A DNA stretch of 64,000 bases from the NCBI RefSeq assembly GCF_003076515.1, contig NZ_CP022390.1, forward strand, positions 1,178,001 to 1,242,000. Direction: 5' to 3'. Origin of the DNA: Alcaligenes aquatilis (GTDB taxonomy: Bacteria; Pseudomonadota; Gammaproteobacteria; Burkholderiales; Burkholderiaceae_B). Position numbers and translations under genes: made by a program. Below are positions 20,831-29,225 of this stretch, one piece after another; positions within the stretch are counted from its first letter, which is position 1; the number at the start of each line of letters is the position of its first letter. The notes under the pieces are model-generated. The model ran no database searches. It was not told the DNA's origin and saw only the letters and a program-made list of their open reading frames with translations.

Positions 20831-21450
20831 CCAGCCCGCAAATGCCATGCACCATTTACGTAGTCGATGACGACGAAGCCGTACGGGACTCCTTGCGCTG
20901 GCTCTTGGAAGCCAATGGCTACCGGGTCCGCTGCTTTGCATCGGGCGAAGAGTTTCTGGGCGCCTACGATCCTACCCAGGTCGCCGTCCTGATTGTGGAC
21001 GTGCGCATGCCCGGCATGAGCGGCCTGGAGCTTCAGGAAGCCCTGATCACTCGTAAATCGAATATCCCGATTGTGTTCATTACCGGCCACGGTGACGTGC
21101 CCATGGCCGTGAGCACCATGAAGAAAGGCGCGATCGACTTTCTGGAAAAACCCTTTAATGAAGCCGATCTGCGCACGATTGTCAGCCGCATGATCGAGCA
21201 AGCTACCGCACGTGCCTCGCAAGCGCAGGCACAGAAAAGTCAACAAGAAGTCCTGGGCCGCCTGACAGCGCGCGAGCAGCAAGTGTTGGAACGCATTGTT
21301 GCTGGCCGCCTGAACAAGCAGATTGCCGGGGACTTGAATATCAGTATTAAAACTGTCGAAGCGCATCGCGCCAATATCATGGAAAAACTGGAAGTCACTA
21401 CGGTTGCCGACCTCATGAAAATCGCCCTCACCAAGTCCGAGGATGCGTAA
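20827..21450 (+). CDS. FixJ-family response regulator
   Basis: A 207-residue DNA-binding regulator. The receiver domain (about 8-125) has the acidic pair in VVDDDEAVR, phospho-acceptor Asp58 (LIVDVRMPG), a conserved Thr in FITGHGDV and Lys in FLEKPF. A LuxR/FixJ-type helix-turn-helix follows (about 142-200, LTAREQQVLERIVAGRLNKQ ... KTVEAHRANIMEKL). Its ATG overlaps the kinase stop by four bases, so it is clearly the partner. folD follows with no intergenic base. Targets are unknown; the divergent pdh operon is a natural candidate. Confidence 0.92.
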   Translation: MTSPQMPCTIYVVDDDEAVRDSLRWLLEANGYRVRCFASGEEFLGAYDPTQVAVLIVDVRMPGMSGLELQEALITRKSNIPIVFITGHGDVPMAVSTMKKGAIDFLEKPFNEADLRTIVSRMIEQATARASQAQAQKSQQEVLGRLTAREQQVLERIVAGRLNKQIAGDLNISIKTVEAHRANIMEKLEVTTVADLMKIALTKSEDA

Positions 21451-22314
21451 ATGAGTGCTCGCATTATTGATGGAAAAAAGCTGTCCACCGCTATCAAGGC
21501 GGACGTTGCAGAACGCGTTGCCAAACTGAAGCAAACCCACGGCATTCAAGCTGGTTTGACCGTGGTACTGGTCGGAGAAGATCCGGCCTCCCAAGTCTAT
21601 GTACGCAACAAGGGTCTGGCATGTGAAGCCGCCGGCCTGAAATCCGACATCATCCGCCTGCCGGCCAACACCACCGAAGCCGAGCTGCTGGCCCTGATCA
21701 CTCGTTTGAATCAGGACAGCTCGGTACACGGCATTCTGGTTCAACTGCCCCTGCCCGCCCATCTGGACGAGCACAAAGTCATTGAAACCATTGCGCCCCA
21801 CAAGGACGTGGATGGTTTTCACGTCAGCAATGCCGGCATGCTCATGACGGGCAAACCCCTGTTTGCCCCCTGCACGCCCTACGGCGTCATGAAGATGCTG
21901 GAGTCCGAAAACGTGGCGCTGCGTGGAGCAGAGGCCGTCGTCGTGGGCGCCAGCAATATTGTGGGCAAACCCATGGCCATGCTCTTGCTGGCTGCGGGCG
22001 CGACCGTCACCCTCTGTAATTCCAAAACGCGTGACCTGGCCGCCCAGACCCGCCGTGCCGATGTGCTGGTTGCCGCCGTAGGCCGCCCCGGCATCATTAC
22101 TGGCGATATGGTCAAGCCCGGTGCGGTGGTGATCGACGTCGGTATCAATCGTGGCGCCGATGGCAAACTGTGTGGTGACGTGGATTTTGCCAGCGCCAGC
22201 GAAGTGGCCTCAGCCATTACGCCCGTACCCGGTGGCGTGGGTCCCATGACCATTGCCATGCTGCTGGTCAATACCTTGGAAGCGGCCGAACGCTCGGCCA
22301 ACATCAGTCTTTAA
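21451..22314 (+). CDS. folD: Methylenetetrahydrofolate dehydrogenase / cyclohydrolase
   Basis: Interconverts 5,10-methylene-, methenyl- and 10-formyl-tetrahydrofolate, supplying formyl groups for purines and initiator tRNA. The 287-residue product shows the catalytic YVRNKG segment (about 50-55), [10 protein letters not shown] (about 96-105), [11 protein letters not shown] and the NADP-binding [12 protein letters not shown] motif. The start codon directly abuts the response-regulator stop (TAA-ATG), so it is translated from the same message as the two-component genes. A regulatory link is possible, but co-location may be incidental. Confidence 0.97.
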   Translation: MSARIIDGKKLSTAIKADVAERVAKLKQTHGIQAGLTVVLVGEDPASQVYVRNKGLACEAAGLKSDIIRLPANTTEAELLALITRLNQDSSVHGILVQLPLPAHLDEHKVIETIAPHKDVDGFHVSNAGMLMTGKPLFAPCTPYGVMKMLESENVALRGAEAVVVGASNIVGKPMAMLLLAAGATVTLCNSKTRDLAAQTRRADVLVAAVGRPGIITGDMVKPGAVVIDVGINRGADGKLCGDVDFASASEVASAITPVPGGVGPMTIAMLLVNTLEAAERSANISL

Positions 22315-22329
22315 ATTAATCAACGGTTT

Positions 22330-24402
22330 ATGACGACAAATCCCTTACTGGTTCCTATCGACAGTCTTATTGACTATCCCGCCATCCAGCCCGAGCACAT
22401 CGAGCAGGCGGTGGACCAACTGCTGGCCTTGGCCCGCCAAGCCATAGACACAGTCTCCAACGACGATAGTGAACCCAGTTGGGACAATATCGTCGAGCCC
22501 ATCACCGACGCCACCGAAACCTTGTATCGCGCCTGGTCGGTGGCCGGTCACCTGAACTCGGTCATCAATACGCCCGAGCTGCGTGCGGTGTACAACCAGT
22601 GCCTGCCACGCATGAGCGAGTTCTCGACCTGGGTAGGCTTGAACCGTCCTTTGTTCCTGCGTTACCAGGCTCTGGCTGACAGCCCGGCCTTTGCCGCCCT
22701 GACGCCCCAGCGCCAACGTATCATTACCCTGGCCTTGCGCGATTTCCGCCTGAGCGGTGTGCAACTGGAAGGTCAGGCACGTGAAGACTACGCCCGCATT
22801 TCCGAAGAGCTGGCGCAAACCTCGCAACAGTTCTCCGAGCATGTACTGGATGCCATTGATCAGTGGTATTACCTGGTCACTGACCAGGCCGAGCTGGACG
22901 GCATCCCGGACGACGTGCTGGCCGCTGCCCAACGCGCTGCGCAAGAAAACGATCAGCAAGGCTGGCGTCTGACGCTGAAAATGCCTTGCTACCTGCCTGT
23001 CATGCAATACGCTCGCAACCAGACCTTGCGTGAGCTGATGTACCGGGCCTACACCACCATTGCCTCCGAACAAGGCGATGCCCAATTTGATAACTCCCAG
23101 GCCATTGAAACGCTGTTGGACCTGCGTGCCCAGGAAGCCAGCCTGCTGGGTTTTGCCAGCTACGCCCATATGCGTCTGGAAACCCGCATGGCTGACACCC
23201 CAGAACAGGTGATGAGCTTCTTGCGTGATCTGGCCGCCAAAGCCCGTCCCTACGCCCGCCAGGATCTGGACGAGCTGCAAGCCTTCGCCCAACAAGAACT
23301 GGGCCTGGAAACCCTGCAAGCCTGGGATGTACCGTTCAGTGCCGAGCGCCTGCGCGAACAGCGCTACGCCTATTCGGAAGACGAGGTCAAACAGTACTTC
23401 ACGGAACCTGCCGTTCTGAGTGGCCTGTTCAAAGTCATCCAGCGTTTATTTGACGTAACCTTGCGTGCCGCCGACGTCCCCGCCTGGCACCCTGCCGTAC
23501 GTCCTTTTGAAGTGATTGCCTCCGATGGCAAGGTCCTGGGTTATCTGTACATGGACCTGCACGCCCGTCAAGGCAAACAAGGCGGCGCCTGGGTCGATAG
23601 CGAACGCAGCCGTCGCCGTCTAGGTGAAACGCTGTGTCTGCCGATCGCCTACCTGGTGTGCAACTTTGCCGAACCTCAGCCTGGCCGCCCTGCGCTACTT
23701 ACGCATGATGATGTGATCACCCTGTTCCACGAATCCGGCCACGCCCTACACACGCTGCTCTCGCGGGTAGACGATCCGGCTGCCTCGGCCTTCTCCGCCG
23801 TGGAATGGGACGCCATCGAGCTGCCCTCGCAGTTCATGGAAAACTTCTGCTGGGAATGGCCCGTCGTGCAGATGCTGACTGCCCACGTGGAAACCGGCGA
23901 GCACCTGCCCCGTGCGCTCTACAACAAGCTGAACCTGGCCCGCAACTTCCAGAGCGGCATGCAAATGGTGCGTCAGCTGGAGTTCTCCCTGTTCGACATG
24001 CTGATCCACTCGCGTGACAGCGGCCTGAGCATTGATGCCGTCATGGAAATTCTGGATCAGGTTCGCCAGGAAGTCGCCGTGCTGTTCCCGCCTGAGTGGC
24101 ACCGTTTCCCGCATCAGTTCTCGCACTTGTTTGCGGGTGGCTATGGCGCAGGTTACTACAGCTACAAATGGGCCGAAGTCCTGTCCGCCGACGCCTACTC
24201 GGCCTTTGAGGAAAAAGCCTATACCCACTCGGATGGAGCACGTGATACCCTCGACAGCAATACGGGCCATCGCTTCTGGCGCGAGATTCTGTCCGTAGGG
24301 GGCGAACGCCCCGCTGCCGACTCCTTCCGTGCTTTCCGTGGCCGCGACCCTTCGATTACCGCCCTGCTCCGTCACAGCGGGCTCACTCCAGAGCCAGCCT
24401 AA
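22330..24402 (+). CDS. prlC: Oligopeptidase A, M3 metallopeptidase
   Basis: Cytoplasmic zinc endopeptidase that degrades short peptides, including cleaved signal peptides. The 690-residue length matches E. coli PrlC/OpdA (680). The zinc motif HESGHALH (HExxH type) starts at about residue 467, with the third ligand expected in WDAIELPSQFMENF some 30 residues on. A C-terminal FPHQFSHLFAGGYGAGYYSY segment, typical of M3A peptidases, is present. It starts 15 bases after folD and is followed 15 bases later by the Sco1 homologue. Confidence 0.95.
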   Translation: MTTNPLLVPIDSLIDYPAIQPEHIEQAVDQLLALARQAIDTVSNDDSEPSWDNIVEPITDATETLYRAWSVAGHLNSVINTPELRAVYNQCLPRMSEFSTWVGLNRPLFLRYQALADSPAFAALTPQRQRIITLALRDFRLSGVQLEGQAREDYARISEELAQTSQQFSEHVLDAIDQWYYLVTDQAELDGIPDDVLAAAQRAAQENDQQGWRLTLKMPCYLPVMQYARNQTLRELMYRAYTTIASEQGDAQFDNSQAIETLLDLRAQEASLLGFASYAHMRLETRMADTPEQVMSFLRDLAAKARPYARQDLDELQAFAQQELGLETLQAWDVPFSAERLREQRYAYSEDEVKQYFTEPAVLSGLFKVIQRLFDVTLRAADVPAWHPAVRPFEVIASDGKVLGYLYMDLHARQGKQGGAWVDSERSRRRLGETLCLPIAYLVCNFAEPQPGRPALLTHDDVITLFHESGHALHTLLSRVDDPAASAFSAVEWDAIELPSQFMENFCWEWPVVQMLTAHVETGEHLPRALYNKLNLARNFQSGMQMVRQLEFSLFDMLIHSRDSGLSIDAVMEILDQVRQEVAVLFPPEWHRFPHQFSHLFAGGYGAGYYSYKWAEVLSADAYSAFEEKAYTHSDGARDTLDSNTGHRFWREILSVGGERPAADSFRAFRGRDPSITALLRHSGLTPEPA

Positions 24403-24417
24403 ACCCAGAGGACGTCC

Positions 24418-25029
24418 ATGACACCCAGCCCAGTAAGGCCCATTCTTGTCTTGTTTAAACAGTTTGGCCTGACACTGGCGCTGGGCCTGTTCCTGCTAGG
24501 CAGCGCTGCCGCTGCCAATCTGCATCCCGTACGCGGCTTCCTGCCCGATCTGCGCTTTTCCCTGCAAGCCGCTGGTTCCAAAACACTCACCCAGGATGAC
24601 TTCAAAGATAAAGTCGTCATGATGTTTTTTGGCTATGCCAGTTGCCCGGATATCTGCCCCACCACCTTGGCCCAGCTTGGGCTGGTCATGGAAGAACTGG
24701 GTAACGATGCCGAACAGGTACGCATCATCTTTGTCAGTGTGGATCCCCACCGCGATACGCCCGACTCCCTGGCCCGTTATATAGCCGCCTTTGACGGCAA
24801 GCACACGACAGGGCTGACAGGCTCTGAAAAGCAGATTGCCGATCTGGCCCGTCGTTACCGGGTCGCATTCCAGATTGAAAAACCCGATCCCAACGCGCCC
24901 GAGAACTACGAAGTCTCGCACAGCCGTGGTGTGTATATTTTCGATCAGCAAGGCAGGGCGCGGTATCTGGCACCCGACACCGAATCGGTGCAGGTTCTGG
25001 CGGACGGGGTACGCAGTCTGCTGAACTAA
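24418..25029 (+). CDS. Sco1/SenC-type copper chaperone
   Basis: A 203-residue, probably membrane-anchored, periplasmic thioredoxin-fold protein. A hydrophobic N-terminal helix (about 9-33, LALGLFLLGSAAAA) is followed by the copper site: Cys76 and Cys80 in FGYASCPDICPTT and His168 in YEVSHSRG. Sco proteins deliver Cu to the CuA centre of cytochrome oxidase or act as thiol reductases. No oxidase genes are in the window, so which role applies is open. It is the last gene of the plus-strand run and is followed by the CAA array and a hairpin. Confidence 0.9.
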   Translation: MTPSPVRPILVLFKQFGLTLALGLFLLGSAAAANLHPVRGFLPDLRFSLQAAGSKTLTQDDFKDKVVMMFFGYASCPDICPTTLAQLGLVMEELGNDAEQVRIIFVSVDPHRDTPDSLARYIAAFDGKHTTGLTGSEKQIADLARRYRVAFQIEKPDPNAPENYEVSHSRGVYIFDQQGRARYLAPDTESVQVLADGVRSLLN

Positions 25030-25068
25030 GCAGGCTTGGCCCTGAATCAAACCGCACATCAGACTGGC

Positions 25069-25137
<69 letters not shown>

Positions 25138-25148
25138 GCAAAGCATCA

Positions 25149-25198
25149 GGGGCGGGGGTTCCCGTGCCTGGTTAGACACAGGAAAACCCGCCCCCTTT
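25149..25198 (+). terminator. Probable terminator of the prlC-sco transcript
   Basis: GGGGCGGG with adjoining GTT pairs imperfectly with AACCCGCCCC. A nested CCTG/CAGG pair lies inside, and TTTG follows on the plus strand. The T-run is short. It sits just beyond the CAA array. Confidence 0.55.
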
Positions 25199-25202
25199 GT
25201 CA

Positions 25203-27320
25203 TCAGCCTCCCTGTCGTGTGCTCTGACGTTCTGCCACCAGATCCTGCACCATGGACCTGGGCACTTCCGCGTAGCGTTTGAACTCCATGCTGTACGTTG
25301 CACGGCCCTGGGACATGGAACGCAGCGTGGTGGCATAACCAAACATCTCGGACAAAGGCACTTCCGCCTTGATCAGCTTGCCCGCCCCCACCATGTCATC
25401 CATACCCTGAACCATGCCCCGACGGCTGGACAAATCACCCATCACATTGCCGGCATAGTCTTCAGGCGTTTCCACTTCCACCGCCATCATAGGCTCCAGG
25501 ATCACGGGTGAAGCCTGTTTGGCCGCTTCCTTAAAACCGAAGATCGCCGCCATCTTGAAGGCTTGCTCGGACGAGTCCACGTCGTGATAGGAACCGAAGG
25601 TCAAGGTGACTTTCACATCCACCACGGGATAGCCCGCCAGCACACCACTGTTCAGGGCCTCCAGCACACCTTTTTCCACTGCCGGAATGTACTCACGCGG
25701 AACCACCCCGCCCTTGATGGCATCGACGAACTCAAAGCCCTTGCCCGCCTCTTGCGGCTCCAGGGTGAAGACCACATGGCCGTACTGTCCTTTACCGCCG
25801 GACTGACGCACAAACTTGCCTTCGACATCACGCACGGTCTTGCTGATGGTTTCGCGGTAGGCCACTTGCGGTTTGCCCACATTCGCTTCCACACCGAACT
25901 CGCGCTTCATGCGATCCACAATAATCTCCAGATGCAGCTCGCCCATACCGCCAATAATCGTCTGGCCCGATTCCTCGTCCGTGCTGACACGGAAGGACGG
26001 ATCTTCAGAAGCCAGACGCGAGAGCGCAATCCCCATCTTTTCCTGATCGGACTTGGTCTTGGGCTCCACGGCCTGACGAATCACCGGCTCGGGAAACTCC
26101 ATGCGCTCCAGCGTGATGATGGCCAAAGGATCACACAAGGTTTCCCCTGTGCTGACCTCTTTCAGGCCAACACAGGCGGCAATATCACCCGCATGCAGTT
26201 CATCGATCTCATGTCTGTCATTGGCATGCATCTGCACAATCCGGCCAATACGCTCTTTCTTGCCACGGCCCGGAATATAGACGCTATCCCCCTTGGCCAG
26301 CACACCGGAATACACTCGCACAAAGGTTAGCTGGCCGACATACGGGTCCGTCATCAGCTTGAATGCCAATGCTGAGAACTTCTCATTGTCGTCAGATTGG
26401 CGAGTGACGATTTCACCGGCCTCGTCCAAACCCTGCACAGCGGGCACATCCACAGGGGAAGGCAGCAGCTCCACCACCGCATCCAGCATGCGTTGTACCC
26501 CCTTGTTCTTGAAGGCCGAACCACACAGCATGGGCTGAATCTCTCCGGCAATGGTGCGCAAGCGCAGGCCCAACGTAATCTGGGCCACGCTTAAGTCACC
26601 CGTTTCCAGGTACTGATTCATCAGCTCTTCATTGGCCTCTGCCGCCGCTTCCAGCATGCGCTCGCGCCACTGTTTGGCCGGGGCCTGCAGATCATCAGGG
26701 ATGTCCTCAAAACTGAATTTCATGCCCTGAGAGGCCTCGTCCCACACAATCGCTTTCATCAAGCGCAAGTCGATCACGCCTTTGAAGCCATCTTCAGCCC
26801 CCATAGGGATCACCACAGGCACAGGATTGGCCTTGAGTCGATCCACCATCATCTGACGTACGCGAAAGAAATCCGCCCCCACACGGTCCATCTTGTTGAC
26901 GAAAGCCAGGCGCGGAACCTTGTACTTGTTGGCCTGACGCCAAACCGTTTCAGATTGCGGCTGTACCCCGCCGACAGCGTCATACACCATGACCGCGCCG
27001 TCCAGCACGCGCATGGAACGTTCCACCTCGATGGTGAAATCCACGTGGCCGGGGGTGTCGATGATATTGATACGGTGCTCGGGCAGCGAGCCATCCATGC
27101 CTTGCCAAAAGCAGGTCGTGGCCGCCGAGGTAATGGTGATGCCACGCTCCTGCTCCTGACTCATCCAGTCCATGGTGGCCGCCCCGTCATGCACTTCCCC
27201 CAGCTTGTGACTGACGCCGGTGTAGAAAAGAATGCGCTCGGTTGTCGTGGTCTTGCCGGCATCAATATGTGCCGATATACCGATGTTCCGATAGCGAGTA
27301 ATGGGGGTATGGCGGGCCAT
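25203..27320 (-). CDS. fusA: Elongation factor G (stand-alone, probably second copy)
   Basis: Ribosomal translocase GTPase. All 705 residues are intact: G1 [11 protein letters not shown] (about 19-29), switch [12 protein letters not shown]3 DTPGH, G4 NKMD, and domains II-V to the end with no indels seen. ATG at 27320 has AGGGA upstream. The usual EF-G gene lies between rpsG and tuf; neither is here, so this is probably a paralogue with its own control. Such second EF-Gs can be specialised for translocation, ribosome recycling or stress. Which applies, and whether another copy exists, cannot be seen in this window. Confidence 0.9.
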   Translation of the reverse strand: MARHTPITRYRNIGISAHIDAGKTTTTERILFYTGVSHKLGEVHDGAATMDWMSQEQERGITITSAATTCFWQGMDGSLPEHRINIIDTPGHVDFTIEVERSMRVLDGAVMVYDAVGGVQPQSETVWRQANKYKVPRLAFVNKMDRVGADFFRVRQMMVDRLKANPVPVVIPMGAEDGFKGVIDLRLMKAIVWDEASQGMKFSFEDIPDDLQAPAKQWRERMLEAAAEANEELMNQYLETGDLSVAQITLGLRLRTIAGEIQPMLCGSAFKNKGVQRMLDAVVELLPSPVDVPAVQGLDEAGEIVTRQSDDNEKFSALAFKLMTDPYVGQLTFVRVYSGVLAKGDSVYIPGRGKKERIGRIVQMHANDRHEIDELHAGDIAACVGLKEVSTGETLCDPLAIITLERMEFPEPVIRQAVEPKTKSDQEKMGIALSRLASEDPSFRVSTDEESGQTIIGGMGELHLEIIVDRMKREFGVEANVGKPQVAYRETISKTVRDVEGKFVRQSGGKGQYGHVVFTLEPQEAGKGFEFVDAIKGGVVPREYIPAVEKGVLEALNSGVLAGYPVVDVKVTLTFGSYHDVDSSEQAFKMAAIFGFKEAAKQASPVILEPMMAVEVETPEDYAGNVMGDLSSRRGMVQGMDDMVGAGKLIKAEVPLSEMFGYATTLRSMSQGRATYSMEFKRYAEVPRSMVQDLVAERQSTRQGG

Positions 27321-27386
27321 GATAATTCCCTTGAAGTCCTTATACCTTGCGCAACAAGGCAGTTGGGCTCCTGTTTATTTCAGTGG

Positions 27387-27416
27387 TTGATAATCATCTA
27401 ATAGTACGCCTACAAT
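27387..27416 (+). promoter_or_regulatory. Sigma-70-like promoter of the SGNH hydrolase gene
   Basis: TTGATA (27387-27392) and TACAAT (27411-27416) are separated by 18 bases, with the start codon 24 bases further on. The -10 box lies in the loop of the 27399-27426 palindrome. Confidence 0.6.
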
Positions 27417-27426
27417 CGTACTATTA
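27399..27426. promoter_or_regulatory. Palindromic operator candidate (10-8-10)
   Basis: TAATAGTACG, eight bases, then CGTACTATTA: a perfect 10-bp inverted repeat over 28 bases in the divergent fusA-like/SGNH region. It overlaps elements of both candidate promoters, so a dimeric repressor here could control both genes. The regulator is unknown; the ArsR-type gene at 28739 is a nearby candidate. Confidence 0.75.
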
Positions 27427-27430
27427 ACAA
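27401..27430 (-). promoter_or_regulatory. Sigma-70-like promoter of the EF-G gene
   Basis: On the minus strand TTGTTA (27430-27425) and TACTAT (27406-27401) are spaced by 18 bases. The -10 box lies in one palindrome arm and the -35 box overlaps the end of the other. The EF-G start codon lies about 80 bases downstream. Confidence 0.5.
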
Positions 27431-27440
27431 GGAATTTTCT

Positions 27441-28655
27441 GTGCACCACTTATCTCAAGAACACTCAAAGTCATCCCACTGGATTGCCACCTGGACCGCC
27501 AGCACCCAACCGCTCTGGGGCGAAGAACTACCTTTCCCAAACAATATGGCAGCGCTAAGCGGCCAACAAACGGTGGCCTTGAGGTTGCGCGTCAGCTTGG
27601 GTGGGAAGCGTTTAAGACTGCTTTTTTCCAACGAATACGGCACACAGCCACTGATTCTGGGCCCGGTCAGTGTGGCACTTGGCTCGAACACACAGAAGCA
27701 CCAGACACTACTGTTTTCCGCTCAACCACAGGCCGTTATTGCTGCGGGTAAAACGTTGCTCAGTGATCCGCTCGAGCTGGATATCCCCGATTTGGCCAGC
27801 CTATTTGTACGCTTCTATCTGCCCCAGCGTTGTCCCGTGTCCAGCTTTCATTGGGATACGAGGCGTACTGTCACCCTCCTGCCCGGCAACCAGACCTTGG
27901 TCGAGCACGTTGATTCTTGCACAGGCACCGAGATCACCGCCCTGCCTGTACTCGGCGCCGCCTGGGTCGAAACCAGCACAAACCGCAGCGTGGTGGCCGT
28001 CATTGGGGACTCTTTGGTTGATGGCAATGGCGTATCCATCGATAGTGATCAACGCTGGACAGATCATCTGGCAAAACACTTGGTGCCGCATGGCGTCGCA
28101 GTCGTCAATGCAGGGCAATCTGGCTCCCGGCTGCGACAAAATGGCATAGGCATAAGCGCCAAGATCCGTTTTGAACGTGATGTCTTAAACGTCCCTGGCA
28201 TCCGACTGGGCATCCTCCAGGTCGGCCTAAACGATCTGGGTTGGCCGGGCACGCCGCTGGAACCGGACACAGCCCCCCCTAGCGCAGCAGTTCTGATTAC
28301 GGCCTATCAAGACCTGATTGCTCAAGCCCATGCCAAGCACATCCCACTAGTAGGACTGACCTTAACGCCCTTCAAGGGAGCCTTTGGCGGCTCACCCTTC
28401 GATGCCTTCTTCACCCCAGAGAAAGAAGCCATCCGACAAGCGCTGAATACCTGGATGCGTAGCAGCCAGGAATTTGATGCCCTTATCGATCTGGACACGT
28501 TGCTACGCGATCCGCAAGACCCGCAACGCCTGCGAGCGGCTCTGGATGTGGGCGATCACCTGCATCCTCATAATCATGGCAATCAATTAATTGCCGAATC
28601 CATCTCCATAAAAACGCTGCTTTCGCTACTGCAGCGTTCAGAAATCACAGCATAA
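27441..28655 (+). CDS. SGNH/GDSL-family hydrolase
   Basis: A 404-residue serine esterase-type enzyme of unknown substrate. After an N-terminal beta-rich region (about 12-130) comes block I VAVIGDSLVDGNG (nucleophile Ser191), an Asn/Gly block VGLNDLG, and C-terminal block V with Asp372 and His375 (DHLHPHNHG), so the catalytic set is complete. No signal peptide is evident, suggesting a cytoplasmic enzyme. GTG at 27441 is supported by AAGGA 7 nt upstream. It faces the EF-G gene across the palindromic promoter region. Confidence 0.85.
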   Translation: MHHLSQEHSKSSHWIATWTASTQPLWGEELPFPNNMAALSGQQTVALRLRVSLGGKRLRLLFSNEYGTQPLILGPVSVALGSNTQKHQTLLFSAQPQAVIAAGKTLLSDPLELDIPDLASLFVRFYLPQRCPVSSFHWDTRRTVTLLPGNQTLVEHVDSCTGTEITALPVLGAAWVETSTNRSVVAVIGDSLVDGNGVSIDSDQRWTDHLAKHLVPHGVAVVNAGQSGSRLRQNGIGISAKIRFERDVLNVPGIRLGILQVGLNDLGWPGTPLEPDTAPPSAAVLITAYQDLIAQAHAKHIPLVGLTLTPFKGAFGGSPFDAFFTPEKEAIRQALNTWMRSSQEFDALIDLDTLLRDPQDPQRLRAALDVGDHLHPHNHGNQLIAESISIKTLLSLLQRSEITA

Positions 28656-28738
28656 GCAGTAGCAAGGGCGACTAATAGGCAGGAGACGGTACGTGGACAC
28701 AGGTACAATCACTGCGACGAATCAAGACAGGACTTTAC

Positions 28739-29092
28739 ATGCTTCCCAATCATCCCGAGCGCGCACAGATTCGCTTGGAAAATGTGCTCACGGCCCTGGG
28801 CAATCCTTTGCGCCTGGCCGTTGTACGCGCCTTGGCCTCGGAAGGCGAACGCGCGTGTGGCTCGCTGCTGCAAGGCCAAACCAAATCCACCATGACCCAT
28901 CACTGGCGTGTATTGCGCGATAGCGGCGTGATCTGGCAACGACCCTCTGGACGGGAAAACCTGCTGTCTCTACGTAAGGACGATCTGGAGGCACGCTTTC
29001 CCGGCCTGCTGCATTCCTTGCTAGGCGCACTGGAACATGACCCGGTAACCGAGGCGACCACCGCGCAACATCTGCAAAACGCCGCTAAATAA
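28739..29092 (+). CDS. ArsR-type winged-helix transcriptional regulator
   Basis: A 117-residue DNA-binding protein. The winged helix spans about 15-90: LTALGNPLRLAVVRAL, then recognition helix TKSTMTHHWRVLRDSGVIWQ and wing PSGRENLLSLR. The QGQTKSTMTHHW pattern is that of ArsR regulators lacking the classical CVC metal site, so a metal ligand is not expected. ATG at 28739 has AGGA 7 nt upstream. It lies 83 bases after the SGNH gene in the same direction and may regulate it; no operator repeat like 27399-27426 is seen directly before it. Confidence 0.8.
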   Translation: MLPNHPERAQIRLENVLTALGNPLRLAVVRALASEGERACGSLLQGQTKSTMTHHWRVLRDSGVIWQRPSGRENLLSLRKDDLEARFPGLLHSLLGALEHDPVTEATTAQHLQNAAK

Positions 29093-29112
29093 TAAAAATG
29101 CCCTGAAAATCA

Positions 29113-29160
29113 AACTGCCCGCCCAAGGTCGGATCAGCATCCAAGCTTTGGCGGGCAGTT
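29113..29160. terminator. Nested hairpin in convergent region
   Basis: AACTGCCCGCC pairs perfectly with GGCGGGCAGTT across 26 bases that themselves contain GGAT-CAGC-ATCC. It lies between the ArsR-type gene and the oppositely oriented flavoprotein gene. T-runs are weak on both sides (TTTGATTTT on the minus strand), so it probably ends the minus-strand transcript. Confidence 0.6.
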
Positions 29161-29225
29161 CAAATACAGGATCAAGATTCCCGGGGCAAAAACCCGAGAA
29201 CGAAATCAACCCCGTTCAGACTGGT

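Noticed and set aside
28614..28639. AACGCTGC/GCAGCGTT hairpin near the end of the SGNH gene
   Set aside because: It lies inside the coding sequence and has no T-run; likely chance pairing.
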